From CAG-582 sp964636965 (GTDB taxonomy: Bacteria > Bacillota_I > Bacilli_A > RF39 > UBA660): a stretch of 38,691 bases of DNA. Positions 24,821 to 32,916 of this stretch are shown here, one piece after another. The position numbers and the translations under genes were made by a program. The stretch is taken from NCBI GenBank assembly GCA_964636965.1, contig CAZWST010000010.1, forward strand, positions 1 through 38,691, written 5' to 3'. The stretch's first letter is position 1; the number at the start of each line of letters is the position of its first letter. Under the pieces are notes generated by a model that made no database searches, had not been told where the DNA came from, and worked only from the letters and a program-made list of their open reading frames with translations.

Positions 24821-24849
24821 ATTATACATAAAACTTCATCTTTAATCTA
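24821..24849 (-). promoter_or_regulatory. Promoter of rnc-smc
   Basis: TAGATT (24849-24844), 17-bp spacer, TATAAT (24826-24821) with TG one base upstream of the -10. Confidence 0.55.
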
Positions 24850-24856
24850 GTTCTAA

Positions 24857-24885
24857 TTTACAAAAAGTATATATTTTGGTATATT
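24857..24885 (+). promoter_or_regulatory. Promoter of the ZnuA-like lipoprotein gene
   Basis: TTTACA (24857-24862), 17-bp spacer, TATATT (24880-24885); divergent from rnc. Confidence 0.6.
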
Positions 24886-24909
24886 TGAAATAGATAAGGA
24901 TGGAAATTT

Positions 24910-25773
24910 ATGAAAAAATTTAAACTAATAATAATTGCTTTAATTACTCTTAGCTTCCTATCAGGATGCTTTAAAAGAGATAATCTTGATGATATAACAA
25001 TTTATACTACAACTTACCCAATCGAATATTTAACTAAATATATTTATGGTTATAATTCAGAAATCAATTCAATATATCCAAAAGGAATAAATGTTCGTGA
25101 ACACAGCTTAACTGATAAACAAATAAAAGAATATGCTAGTGCTGATATGTTAATTTATAATGGAGAAACAAAAGAAAAAAATATTGCAGCTTCTTTTATA
25201 AATAAAAACAAAAGATTAAAAGTAATTGATGTATCAAAAGGATTAACTATAAAAAGAGATGAAGAAGAATTATGGCTATGTCCATCAAACTATTTAATGC
25301 TTGCTCAAAACATAAAAAATGAACTGCTTGAATATACTTCTTCTACTCTACTTAAACAAGAAATTATTGAGAACTATGATAAATTAAAATTAATTATTTC
25401 ATCATTTGATGCTGAACTTAAAGTTATTGCAGAAAGTTCTTCAAATCCAACTATAATTGCTGGAAACGATGTATTTAAATTTTTAGAAAAGTATGGATTT
25501 ATTGTATTATCCGTTGAAGATAATGACCTACTAGATGCAAAGGAATTAAATGATGCCAAAAATAATGTAAGAAATAAGCTAAACTCTTATGTATTTATTC
25601 TTAATACTGATGAAGAAAGTGCAAATGTTAAAAGTCTTGAAGCAGATGGCGCTGTTGTCGCCAGTGTTCAATCAATGATTAATTTAAGTGATGAAGAATA
25701 CAAAGACGGATATGATTATGAACAAATGATGAATAACTTTATTGAAACTATTAAAACAGAGGTATACAATTAA
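24910..25773 (+). CDS. ZnuA/TroA-like lipoprotein with degenerate metal site
   Basis: Lipoprotein (lipobox LSGC, Cys20) of the cluster A-I metal-binding proteins that feed zinc/manganese ABC transporters. The fold is recognisable: YTTTYPIEYLTKYI near the N-terminus, EHSLTDKQIKEYASADMLIYNG with the first ligand His at 65, WLCPSNYLMLAQNI in place of the usual HxWLDP, and AGNDVFKFLEKYGF in place of HxAFxYLxxRYGL. Thus two of the three canonical histidines are missing. No permease or ATPase gene is near. It may bind another ligand or have lost transport function. The next gene begins inside its stop codon (TAATG). Confidence 0.8.
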   Translation: MKKFKLIIIALITLSFLSGCFKRDNLDDITIYTTTYPIEYLTKYIYGYNSEINSIYPKGINVREHSLTDKQIKEYASADMLIYNGETKEKNIAASFINKNKRLKVIDVSKGLTIKRDEEELWLCPSNYLMLAQNIKNELLEYTSSTLLKQEIIENYDKLKLIISSFDAELKVIAESSSNPTIIAGNDVFKFLEKYGFIVLSVEDNDLLDAKELNDAKNNVRNKLNSYVFILNTDEESANVKSLEADGAVVASVQSMINLSDEEYKDGYDYEQMMNNFIETIKTEVYN

Positions 25774-26693
25774 TGAAAAGTTTACTTATAACACATACAG
25801 ATTTAGATGGAATATCACCAATAATACTCATGAATTTAACAAAAGAACCATTTGAATTTAAATCAATTGATATAAATGAGGTAGAAGCTACTTTTGATGA
25901 ATTATTAAGTACAGATACAACAATATATAAAAATATCTATATCGTTGATTTAACCATACCAGAAAAATATTATGAGACTCTTGATGAATTAAAAAATGTT
26001 TTAGTATTTGATCACCACGAGACACACCTTTATGCAAATAAATACAAATTTGCAACAGTTAAAGTTAAAGAGTTTGGACATCTAACCTGCGGAACTGAAT
26101 TATTCTATAACTATTTAAAGACTCAATATAAAAACTTAGATACCCCATTAATTAAAGACTACGTTGAAATAGTAAGACAATGTGATACATGGGATTTTAC
26201 TGATGCTGAGTTTGCTAAAAATGTTGGGTCCCTTCCCTTTATACATGGAAAACGCGAATTTATAAAATCACTTACAAAAAGACTTGTTAAAGATAAAGAA
26301 AAGTTCGAACTAACTGCATTTGAAAAAAGATACGTAAAAATTCAAAAAGACGAATTAGATCGTTATTTAAAATTCAAAGAAGGAAAAATGCAAAGATATG
26401 TTATAAACGGATATAAAGTCGGTTTAGTATTTGCAGAAAATCATAGAAGCGAACTTGGTAATTACTTATCAAAAAACAATTTAGATTTGGATTTAATCGT
26501 AATAATTAATTCTTGTGAAAGAATTAGTTATCGCACAGTGCACGACGATGTTAAATGTAATGAATTTGCTGAATTAGTAGGTGGCGGTGGTCATCAAAAA
26601 GCTAGTGGTTCAGAAATGAATCAAGAATTCAGAGATGAAATTATTAAGTTATATTATAAAGATGTAAAAAGGCTAGAAATTGAAGAAATCTAA
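25773..26693 (+). CDS. DHH-family phosphoesterase, NrnB-like
   Basis: DHH/DHHA1 phosphoesterase most like NrnB/YngD nanoRNases, which degrade short oligonucleotides using Mn2+. Motif I is THTDLDG (D10, D12), motif II IYIVDLT (D59), the DHH motif is FDHHET (80-82), CGTELFYNY follows, and the C-terminal DHHA1 motif GGGGHQKASG is at about 270-279. Length 306 aa is short but normal for this branch. Translation is coupled to the lipoprotein upstream through overlapping TAATG. A pAp or cyclic-dinucleotide (GdpP-like) role cannot be excluded, but the GdpP membrane/PAS domains are absent. Confidence 0.9.
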   Translation: MKSLLITHTDLDGISPIILMNLTKEPFEFKSIDINEVEATFDELLSTDTTIYKNIYIVDLTIPEKYYETLDELKNVLVFDHHETHLYANKYKFATVKVKEFGHLTCGTELFYNYLKTQYKNLDTPLIKDYVEIVRQCDTWDFTDAEFAKNVGSLPFIHGKREFIKSLTKRLVKDKEKFELTAFEKRYVKIQKDELDRYLKFKEGKMQRYVINGYKVGLVFAENHRSELGNYLSKNNLDLDLIVIINSCERISYRTVHDDVKCNEFAELVGGGGHQKASGSEMNQEFRDEIIKLYYKDVKRLEIEEI

Positions 26694-26703
26694 CCTTTTT
26701 TCA

Positions 26704-26732
26704 TTGACATAAAAACGTAAGTTCTGTATAAT
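26704..26732 (+). promoter_or_regulatory. Consensus promoter of tRNA-Ser
   Basis: TTGACA (26704-26709), 17-bp spacer, TATAAT (26727-26732) preceded by G: a perfect sigma-A promoter 15 nt before the tRNA. Confidence 0.85.
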
Positions 26733-26747
26733 TTATATATCGGGCTT

Positions 26748-26838
26748 GGAGTAGTACTCAAGAGGCTGAAGAGGCTCCCCTGCTAAGGGAGTAGGTCGGG
26801 TAACTGGCGCGAGGGTTCAAATCCCTCCTGCTCCGCCA
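26748..26838 (+). tRNA. tRNA-Ser (anticodon GCT)
   Basis: Class II tRNA of 91 nt with a long variable arm. The acceptor GGAGTAG pairs with CTGCTCC, the anticodon stem is CTCCC/GGGAG with loop CTGCTAA (GCT, reads AGC/AGT), and the T-loop is TTCAAAT. Discriminator G and CCA are encoded. Confidence 0.95.
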
Positions 26839-26848
26839 TTTTATAAAT

Positions 26849-26869
26849 AAACTCATTTATGAGTTTTTT
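26849..26869 (+). terminator. Terminator of tRNA-Ser
   Basis: 7-bp stem AAACTCA / TGAGTTT with a 4-nt loop and a T6 run. Confidence 0.8.
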
Positions 26870-26884
26870 ATTTTGCATAAATTC

Positions 26885-26913
26885 TTGACTTAAACTATTT
26901 TTATGATTATTAT
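26885..26913 (+). promoter_or_regulatory. Promoter of the 201-aa gene
   Basis: TTGACT (26885-26890), 17-bp spacer, TATTAT (26908-26913). Confidence 0.6.
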
Positions 26914-26952
26914 AAAGGAAAGAAAAATATTTACTATATGGAGGGTTTTAAA

Positions 26953-27558
26953 ATGAAACTAAAAGATAAACTTAACGAAATGAAAAACACAGTAATTGAT
27001 TACTCACAAGAAGTTGCTGATGTAAAAGATTTAAGTGCTGAAGAATATGCAGCATATTATGGAGGAAATTATACAAACTTCTTAAAAGCTGTTAACACTA
27101 AAGTATTTCTTGCTATATCCGAAAGAAATACTGAAAAAGAATCTATGGATGAAGAGGAAGCAAATGAAAGTATCACGATTGAAATGCAATTATCATCAAT
27201 TAAAAATGGTAAATTTATGTTTGATGAACCATCATATTTAGGAGCAAAAGAAGAACTAGATAAAAAAATAGTAGGATTCCTACTTGCTAAAAATGGAATG
27301 AGTTCACACATTGATACAGAAAGAAATGTATTAGTAATAGAAACAACTACTATAATGGATAAAATTGCAGAAAAAGTAGAAAGTGTCGGTTATACTTTAA
27401 AGGGTGCTGGTGAACTTGCAACAGATAAAGCTATCGAATTTTATAACGACAATAAAGATAAAGCAAAAGAAGTATATGAAGGTAGTAAAGAAAAAGTTAA
27501 AGATACTATTAAAAGAAGTTTAAAGAAAGCTTCCGATTGGGTTGATAATAATTTATAA
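26953..27558 (+). CDS. Unknown protein with amphipathic C-terminal helix, 201 aa
   Basis: No recognisable family, no cysteine, no signal peptide. A helical N-terminus (1-50) and a mixed alpha/beta middle (50-140) lead to a long Lys/Asp/Glu-rich amphipathic helix (about 150-201; ATDKAIEFYNDNKDKAKEVY) of the kind seen in LEA-like or CsbD-like stress proteins. The ATG at 26953 is chosen because GGAGGG lies immediately upstream; the earlier ATG at 26938 contains that ribosome site. It is monocistronic, ending at a bidirectional terminator. Confidence 0.7.
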   Translation: MKLKDKLNEMKNTVIDYSQEVADVKDLSAEEYAAYYGGNYTNFLKAVNTKVFLAISERNTEKESMDEEEANESITIEMQLSSIKNGKFMFDEPSYLGAKEELDKKIVGFLLAKNGMSSHIDTERNVLVIETTTIMDKIAEKVESVGYTLKGAGELATDKAIEFYNDNKDKAKEVYEGSKEKVKDTIKRSLKKASDWVDNNL

Positions 27559-27585
27559 AAAAAGTCACTAATTAAGTGACTTTTT
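27559..27585. terminator. Bidirectional terminator between convergent genes
   Basis: 11-bp stem AAAAAGTCACT / AGTGACTTTTT (27559-27569 with 27575-27585), 5-nt loop. It has A-run and T-run on both sides, serving the 201-aa gene (+) and the 349-aa gene (-). Confidence 0.85.
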
Positions 27586-28633
27586 AAATGTCAAAATATT
27601 TTTGTGAATCCTCTGTTAAATATCTACTTGCTAATTCTTTTACTCTTCTACGTCTATTCCCTTCAGCTCTCAAACATAATGTTTTTTGATTCTTAAGTGT
27701 TTTAAATGGAATAAGTGGGTATTTTCTACTAGATAGTTCTAACTCACCATTTAAATTAGAGTCAAGAGTAAAAGTTTTACCTAGCCCAATGGCATTTAGA
27801 ATAATCATCGCGATAACTATACCAATAACATCTAAAGCTTCATAAAATGCAATATCACTATTATTTGAGCTAACTGGTTCAATAACATGAATATTACCAT
27901 TTTCAATATATTCAACTACAGTAGTAATAACAACAGTTCTTTCTTGTTCAAGAAGGTCTTTAATTTCACCTTTATAAGGACTTCCAAGATTAGATTCTTG
28001 AATAAAATCTCCTATATCATCAACTACTTCTTGATATTTAGTTTCAATATCACTTGTTGTTACACCTTTAAAAACATCAGCATTACGATCATAAAAATTA
28101 CCAGAAAGAGCTTCCCCTATCGACATCTTTCCCTCACTATCTACATCAATAGTAACTATAACACTATGAGTACCATTCTTTACTTGATATTGAATAGCCG
28201 TATTAGTACTACTACATTTGATGAATTCTTCATTTTCATCAAATGGTTCAAAATCAGTAACTGCATAGTTCTCTTCATCAATAATTTGAACCATCTTATC
28301 ATCAGATATCATAGTTTGTTCAATATTATAAAGTGGAACAATTTTCTCATCTCTACTAGTCTTTAAAATAAAACCACTACTAACTGCAAGTGTTGCAAGT
28401 GGAACAAAATAATTAAAAAAGAACTTTAAGCGATTTATATTTTTTAATCTTTTGTAAGCAATTTTATTAGTCTTAAATTGATCAATAGCTACACTTCTTA
28501 ATTGAGCCAATTCTTCTTCATTTACACCCTTAGGGAGATTATTAGATGAATCATCTTCTATTTCTTTAAAATTAAGATTTTCTTTCATCGCGTTCTTAAA
28601 AATATTTTTATTAAAATTTCTAAAATTCTCCAT
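27584..28633 (-). CDS. Unknown membrane protein with extracytoplasmic domain, 349 aa
   Basis: Two membrane segments, about residues 72-92 and 268-288, enclose an acidic mixed alpha/beta domain of some 175 residues predicted outside the membrane. The N-terminus (helical, acidic) and the Arg-rich C-terminus (NRRRRVKEL) are cytoplasmic. No family recognised. The ATG at 28633 is preferred over the one at 28639: GAGGT is 6 nt before it and the predicted transcript starts near 28646 (TTGTTA 28681-28676, 17-bp spacer, TATAAT 28658-28653). It resembles a receptor or sensor topology, but no effector domain is seen. Confidence 0.75.
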   Translation of the reverse strand: MENFRNFNKNIFKNAMKENLNFKEIEDDSSNNLPKGVNEEELAQLRSVAIDQFKTNKIAYKRLKNINRLKFFFNYFVPLATLAVSSGFILKTSRDEKIVPLYNIEQTMISDDKMVQIIDEENYAVTDFEPFDENEEFIKCSSTNTAIQYQVKNGTHSVIVTIDVDSEGKMSIGEALSGNFYDRNADVFKGVTTSDIETKYQEVVDDIGDFIQESNLGSPYKGEIKDLLEQERTVVITTVVEYIENGNIHVIEPVSSNNSDIAFYEALDVIGIVIAMIILNAIGLGKTFTLDSNLNGELELSSRKYPLIPFKTLKNQKTLCLRAEGNRRRRVKELASRYLTEDSQKYFDI

Positions 28634-28682
28634 AAACATACCTCGTCAATTTATTATAAAGCATTAAGTGTAAAATAACAAC

Positions 28683-28707
28683 AAAAAAGAAGACACACAA
28701 GTCTTCT
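28683..28707 (-). terminator. Terminator of the prepilin/arylsulfotransferase operon
   Basis: 7-bp stem AGAAGAC / GTCTTCT (28688-28694 with 28701-28707), 6-nt loop, then T6 on the minus strand; it overlaps the stop. Confidence 0.8.
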
Positions 28708-30706
28708 ATATTTCAACATGTTGACGAGTATTATATATATAATCATCTAAATTAACATAAATATAATAACGTCCCTTAGGTAACTTAGTTAAATCAATAA
28801 CATTGTAAGAATCTTTACCCTTCTCTTTAACCATATACCTATAAGCTATTCCTTTTGGAGAAATTAATGTAACTTTTAACTCACTATCATCTAATAGAAG
28901 GCCATTAAAAGTCATTCTTCCATTTAGAATAAAGAAATCAATTGGTGTACTAATATTTTCTTTATATGCCAAAGCTTCACTTTCAGTAAGTTTTTCAAAT
29001 TCTACTGAAGATAAATTAGATTTATAAGATGCATCTTTATCAAAAAAATAATTACTTAAGACATTCTTTACTTCATGGCTAATACTTACAGCTTCTAAGT
29101 TATATATAGGAGCTTTAATTAGTTCAAATTTAGATTCATTTATTTTAATTTCAGCAAGAATATTGTCATTCTCATCTAATTCAACAATATAAGAATCATA
29201 CTTATCATTAGTAAATTGAGTACAAGCAGGATTATCATATTCGCTTAAATCTCTAAAATGCCAGCCTGAATTAAATACTTTATGATTATCTTTTGTATAG
29301 TTAAAACTACTTAAAGCATATGAGAAATATTTTTCTCCACCAAATTTATAATCAACAGTAGCTGTTAAAGAGTTTCTATCAATATTATAAATCATACCAT
29401 AACTTTCTAATCCTTTTAATCTAGAACAAGGATTTTCACTTTCACGATATGAATTATATCCATTATTAAATAATGAAACTCTTCCATCATCTAAAACAAT
29501 AACTGAATGTTGACCAGCTGGATATTTAAAATCTCCAGTACCTTTAATTAAATATTTATTAAACTTAGAAGACCAGTACTTACTTTCTCCTAATATCCAT
29601 TTAATCTCCTGAGTATTATAATCAACAGCCATAATAGAATTACGATTTCTCATTGAAACTAGTAATTCATTACGTTCTTCATCTAAGAAAACAGAATTTA
29701 TAAATCCCCAAGTAATTTCCTCATCAGCTATTACTGATGGATCAATATTTTTTACAATATCTGTAAATTTAAATGATTTTAATACTTGTCCAGTTTTTCT
29801 ATCTATTTCATATATAACATCACAGAAAAAGTTAGAATTAATATCTCCACTAGTAATTAAAAGATTTCCATCTTTCTTTTCAAAAGCATCATGATGGTAT
29901 CCACCCTCAATTTCGTATTGATTATGAATATATCCTAACATATCAACTTCTATTACTCCACCAGTGGAAACAGCATTAGGTCCTTTAGTAATATCACTTA
30001 ATAGTAAATGTCCATTTTGTAACATTACCATTCCCTTAGAATAGTCTTCACTTAAGAACCATCTAACTTCTCCATAATTATCAATACCTAAAGAAGCAGT
30101 TCCAATAGCGGTAGTTCCAAAATAGAATTCTCCATTAGAATTTCCAATATTATTACTTATAACCTCAATATCACCATGAGTTGTGCTACCTTCTATTTTA
30201 ACTTTAATTTCACTTTCTTTTCCACTTTCAGTTTTAATTAAGACGGTATTTTCATAATTGCCATATAAACCATATAAAGGAATATAGTGATCTTTAGAAG
30301 CTTCAAACTCTTTAACTATATCATCATTATGTTTTCCTTTAATAGTAATAGTCACTTTTTCTTTTTTGTCAGTTTTAAATAACATTAAAGCTGTTTGAGG
30401 ACTAATTAAGTAAGGATTAACAACAACATATGGATTTTTATAGTCATACTTTCCCTTCTTATAAATATCTAATATTGACTTAGTAATATCATCTTGATCA
30501 CCAAAAATGTCATAATCATCTAATAAAGATGAACTCTCATCTACAAGAAAAGAGAAATTTTCATTTATTGGTTCATCAGTTGGTTTAGAACCCTTAAGCA
30601 AGTTCTTTGCCCCCATCATGACAATAATGGTAATAGCGATAATTAACACAAAGGCAAGAGTAATAACTCCTACCTTTTGCTTTTTATTTAATTTTTTATT
30701 CTTCAT
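28706..30706 (-). CDS. Membrane-anchored arylsulfotransferase (ASST)-like protein
   Basis: 666 residues: basic N-terminus, one membrane segment (about 12-32), an N-terminal beta domain (to about 180) and a beta-propeller with the ASST pattern. ASST enzymes transfer sulfate between phenolic compounds outside the cytoplasm. Candidate catalytic positions are GYHHDAF (H271, H272), VSMRNRN (R353) and AGQHSVIVLDDG (H400, expected sulfate-carrying His). NSGWHFRD may add another His. The family motif usually reading WxHxNS is WGFINSV here (F335), so one expected catalytic His looks replaced. It begins 16 nt after the prepilin-like gene, so both are one operon. It could act on surface glycans or be a non-catalytic propeller. 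Confidence 0.8.
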   Translation of the reverse strand: MKNKKLNKKQKVGVITLAFVLIIAITIIVMMGAKNLLKGSKPTDEPINENFSFLVDESSSLLDDYDIFGDQDDITKSILDIYKKGKYDYKNPYVVVNPYLISPQTALMLFKTDKKEKVTITIKGKHNDDIVKEFEASKDHYIPLYGLYGNYENTVLIKTESGKESEIKVKIEGSTTHGDIEVISNNIGNSNGEFYFGTTAIGTASLGIDNYGEVRWFLSEDYSKGMVMLQNGHLLLSDITKGPNAVSTGGVIEVDMLGYIHNQYEIEGGYHHDAFEKKDGNLLITSGDINSNFFCDVIYEIDRKTGQVLKSFKFTDIVKNIDPSVIADEEITWGFINSVFLDEERNELLVSMRNRNSIMAVDYNTQEIKWILGESKYWSSKFNKYLIKGTGDFKYPAGQHSVIVLDDGRVSLFNNGYNSYRESENPCSRLKGLESYGMIYNIDRNSLTATVDYKFGGEKYFSYALSSFNYTKDNHKVFNSGWHFRDLSEYDNPACTQFTNDKYDSYIVELDENDNILAEIKINESKFELIKAPIYNLEAVSISHEVKNVLSNYFFDKDASYKSNLSSVEFEKLTESEALAYKENISTPIDFFILNGRMTFNGLLLDDSELKVTLISPKGIAYRYMVKEKGKDSYNVIDLTKLPKGRYYIYVNLDDYIYNTRQHVEI

Positions 30707-30722
30707 ATAAACACATCCCCTT

Positions 30723-32840
30723 TTATCCAGCTATAACATAAGGATTACTGCTTGTTCCATTACCTGAGCAAACATTTAAGTTAGTTGCTCTAATAATAGG
30801 TTTAACATAAGATGTTTGTCCACCATATTGTCTATAAGCAGATAGTCCATTTGCATAATAGAAATATGCGTTAGTTGCTGTAGTAGATTCATTACCATGT
30901 TTATGTGGTTGGTCTAGATATACAGTAAATGACTCACTTCCTTGATCTAATAACCAATAATCTGGACTTGCATAAGCAGCATTTCTATACTTTCTAAGTA
31001 ATGAAGAAGTATAAGTATAGGCTGTATATGATCCATATCCTGGAATTGCTGGAGTTAATAGTTTATTAGTTCCTGCAAATGTAGCATTAGCCCAACGTCT
31101 AGCTTCACTCAAAATAGCATCATTAGCAACATAGTATGTATAATATTTATAGAACGTTCCATCACAAGTCTTTTGAGAAGCATATCCATTTCTTAATGAT
31201 AAAGGAGAAACTCTTATGCCAGTATTTCCATTTAAAGTAAGTAACATAGAATTATCTCTATACTTTTCAAGAACTACAAATAATTGTCCTTTAAATCTAA
31301 CATAAATAACTTTATTTTGGAAGTAACATGAATTTCCGCTTCTTAAACAACAAGTGGAAGCATTAGTACATCCTTCTGAACTTTGCTCAATAATATTATT
31401 AAGTTTATTGGTTAACCTTGTATCATAACGTGTCCATTTACCAGCATATCCATCTTTATTAATTGCTCTAAAATAGATATATCTATATTCCAAAGCAGAA
31501 TCAGAACAACTTGAATTACCAATTAACGAAACATCTTTATTAGTAATAGTTGTTGTCTTTGTAAATAAATTTGAATTAACCATATCAATTCTTTTATTAA
31601 CAGTTGTGTCATTAGTTAATTTATATTCATATCTTTCAATTCCAACAGGTGATTGTTTTCCTGTTGCATCACTGTTGATTTGATATACATTATCAGTTGA
31701 CCACAAAGTACCACGAGTAGATGAAATATATGGCTCTGGAACAATTAATTCAGACTTAAATCTTCCTTCACCAAATGCATCATATTGATAAGTATTATCA
31801 TAATGTCCATGAACAATAACATCTAATCTATAAGTCTTATCTCCATCATCAGCTTGTGATTCTGCAAATTCTTTAACAAATCCAGAAGTAACATTTTCCC
31901 ATCCACCAAGAGTTGGGTCATTTTTTCTCTTAGTTATTTTAAATTCTGTTGTAGTGGGATCAGCACCTTCAATTAAAGGTTGATATTTTAAAACATTCCA
32001 AGTACCATCACTATTCATACTTGTTTGATAAAAGTTTTCTGTATCACAATTTGAACATTTAATAAATGAATCATTAGAAAAATCATAATCACTTACATTC
32101 ATCTTAAATGATGGTGTAACTTTTGCAAGAACTCTTAGAATACGTGTAGCTTCTTTCTTTGTTCCACTTTCAGTAATCCAGTTATATTTAACTTCATAAT
32201 TACCAGCATTAGTAGTACGCATACCTACGGCACCAGTAGTAGGATTAGTGTACTTTTCAAATGAGTCTGGTAAAGTACAAGTAAAATTATACTTATCAAT
32301 ATTTTTTACACCATTTGCATCTACACCATTAAGATCTATTAAGTTACCATCTTCATCACTTAAAGAAAGTTCGTAACTACCTAATCCTCTCATACAATCA
32401 TATGGTTCACCCCATACAACAAAGTCACTCATAGCAACTAATGTTTGTTCTGATTGAGTATCTGTAAGAGGATATTCAAAAGTAACAGCACCATTAGTAG
32501 TATCTAAACTGGCTTTAACTAATTCATTTAAATCAATTTTCTCTTTTGTAAAAGGATTTTCCCTATTTTCATCTAAAAGTCCTTTTTTTACCAAATCATC
32601 TAATTTAATGTACATATAAGCTCTACTTACATATAACTCATTAAATGCTTCAGGATTTAAATCAGCATAAGAACTAGCAGCAGATTTAACTTCAGCAATA
32701 AACCTATCATAATCACTTTCTTTAGTAACGTGAGATATATTAGTCATATTATAAATAACAATTCCGCCTATGATTCCAAGTAAGACAATTGTTACCAAAA
32801 GTTCAACTAATGTAAAACCTTTTTTATTTGATTTAACCAT
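30723..32840 (-). CDS. Large prepilin-type surface protein with C-terminal adhesin-like module
   Basis: About 705 residues starting with a type IV prepilin signal: KKG then FTLVELLVTIVLLGIIGG, with cleavage expected after G8 and the conserved Glu at mature position 5. True pilins are usually 130-250 residues, so this is far longer. Beta-rich middle domains with paired cysteines follow. The C-terminal portion has DYWLLDQG, YFYYANGLSAY, YVKPIIRA and a terminal SGNGTSSNPYV, similar to the end of the protein at 3136-5622. No prepilin peptidase, ATPase or other pilin is in the window. The ATG at 32840 is chosen (AAGGAG upstream); GTG 32852 overlaps that site. An arylsulfotransferase-like gene follows in the same operon. 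Confidence 0.85.
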   Translation of the reverse strand: MVKSNKKGFTLVELLVTIVLLGIIGGIVIYNMTNISHVTKESDYDRFIAEVKSAASSYADLNPEAFNELYVSRAYMYIKLDDLVKKGLLDENRENPFTKEKIDLNELVKASLDTTNGAVTFEYPLTDTQSEQTLVAMSDFVVWGEPYDCMRGLGSYELSLSDEDGNLIDLNGVDANGVKNIDKYNFTCTLPDSFEKYTNPTTGAVGMRTTNAGNYEVKYNWITESGTKKEATRILRVLAKVTPSFKMNVSDYDFSNDSFIKCSNCDTENFYQTSMNSDGTWNVLKYQPLIEGADPTTTEFKITKRKNDPTLGGWENVTSGFVKEFAESQADDGDKTYRLDVIVHGHYDNTYQYDAFGEGRFKSELIVPEPYISSTRGTLWSTDNVYQINSDATGKQSPVGIERYEYKLTNDTTVNKRIDMVNSNLFTKTTTITNKDVSLIGNSSCSDSALEYRYIYFRAINKDGYAGKWTRYDTRLTNKLNNIIEQSSEGCTNASTCCLRSGNSCYFQNKVIYVRFKGQLFVVLEKYRDNSMLLTLNGNTGIRVSPLSLRNGYASQKTCDGTFYKYYTYYVANDAILSEARRWANATFAGTNKLLTPAIPGYGSYTAYTYTSSLLRKYRNAAYASPDYWLLDQGSESFTVYLDQPHKHGNESTTATNAYFYYANGLSAYRQYGGQTSYVKPIIRATNLNVCSGNGTSSNPYVIAG

Positions 32841-32868
32841 AATCAAACACACTCCTTATTCTAAGTTC

Positions 32869-32897
32869 AATATAACACAAATCAATTTTTTAGTAAA
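32869..32897 (-). promoter_or_regulatory. Promoter of the prepilin/ASST operon
   Basis: TTTACT (32897-32892), 17-bp spacer, TATATT (32874-32869). Confidence 0.6.
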
Positions 32898-32916
32898 GAT
32901 TTTTATGTTTATTTAA

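Noticed and set aside
27887..28366. 159-codon open frame on the plus strand
   Set aside because: Shadow of the 349-aa membrane protein gene; Asn/Ile/Phe-rich composition reflects the AT-rich complement.
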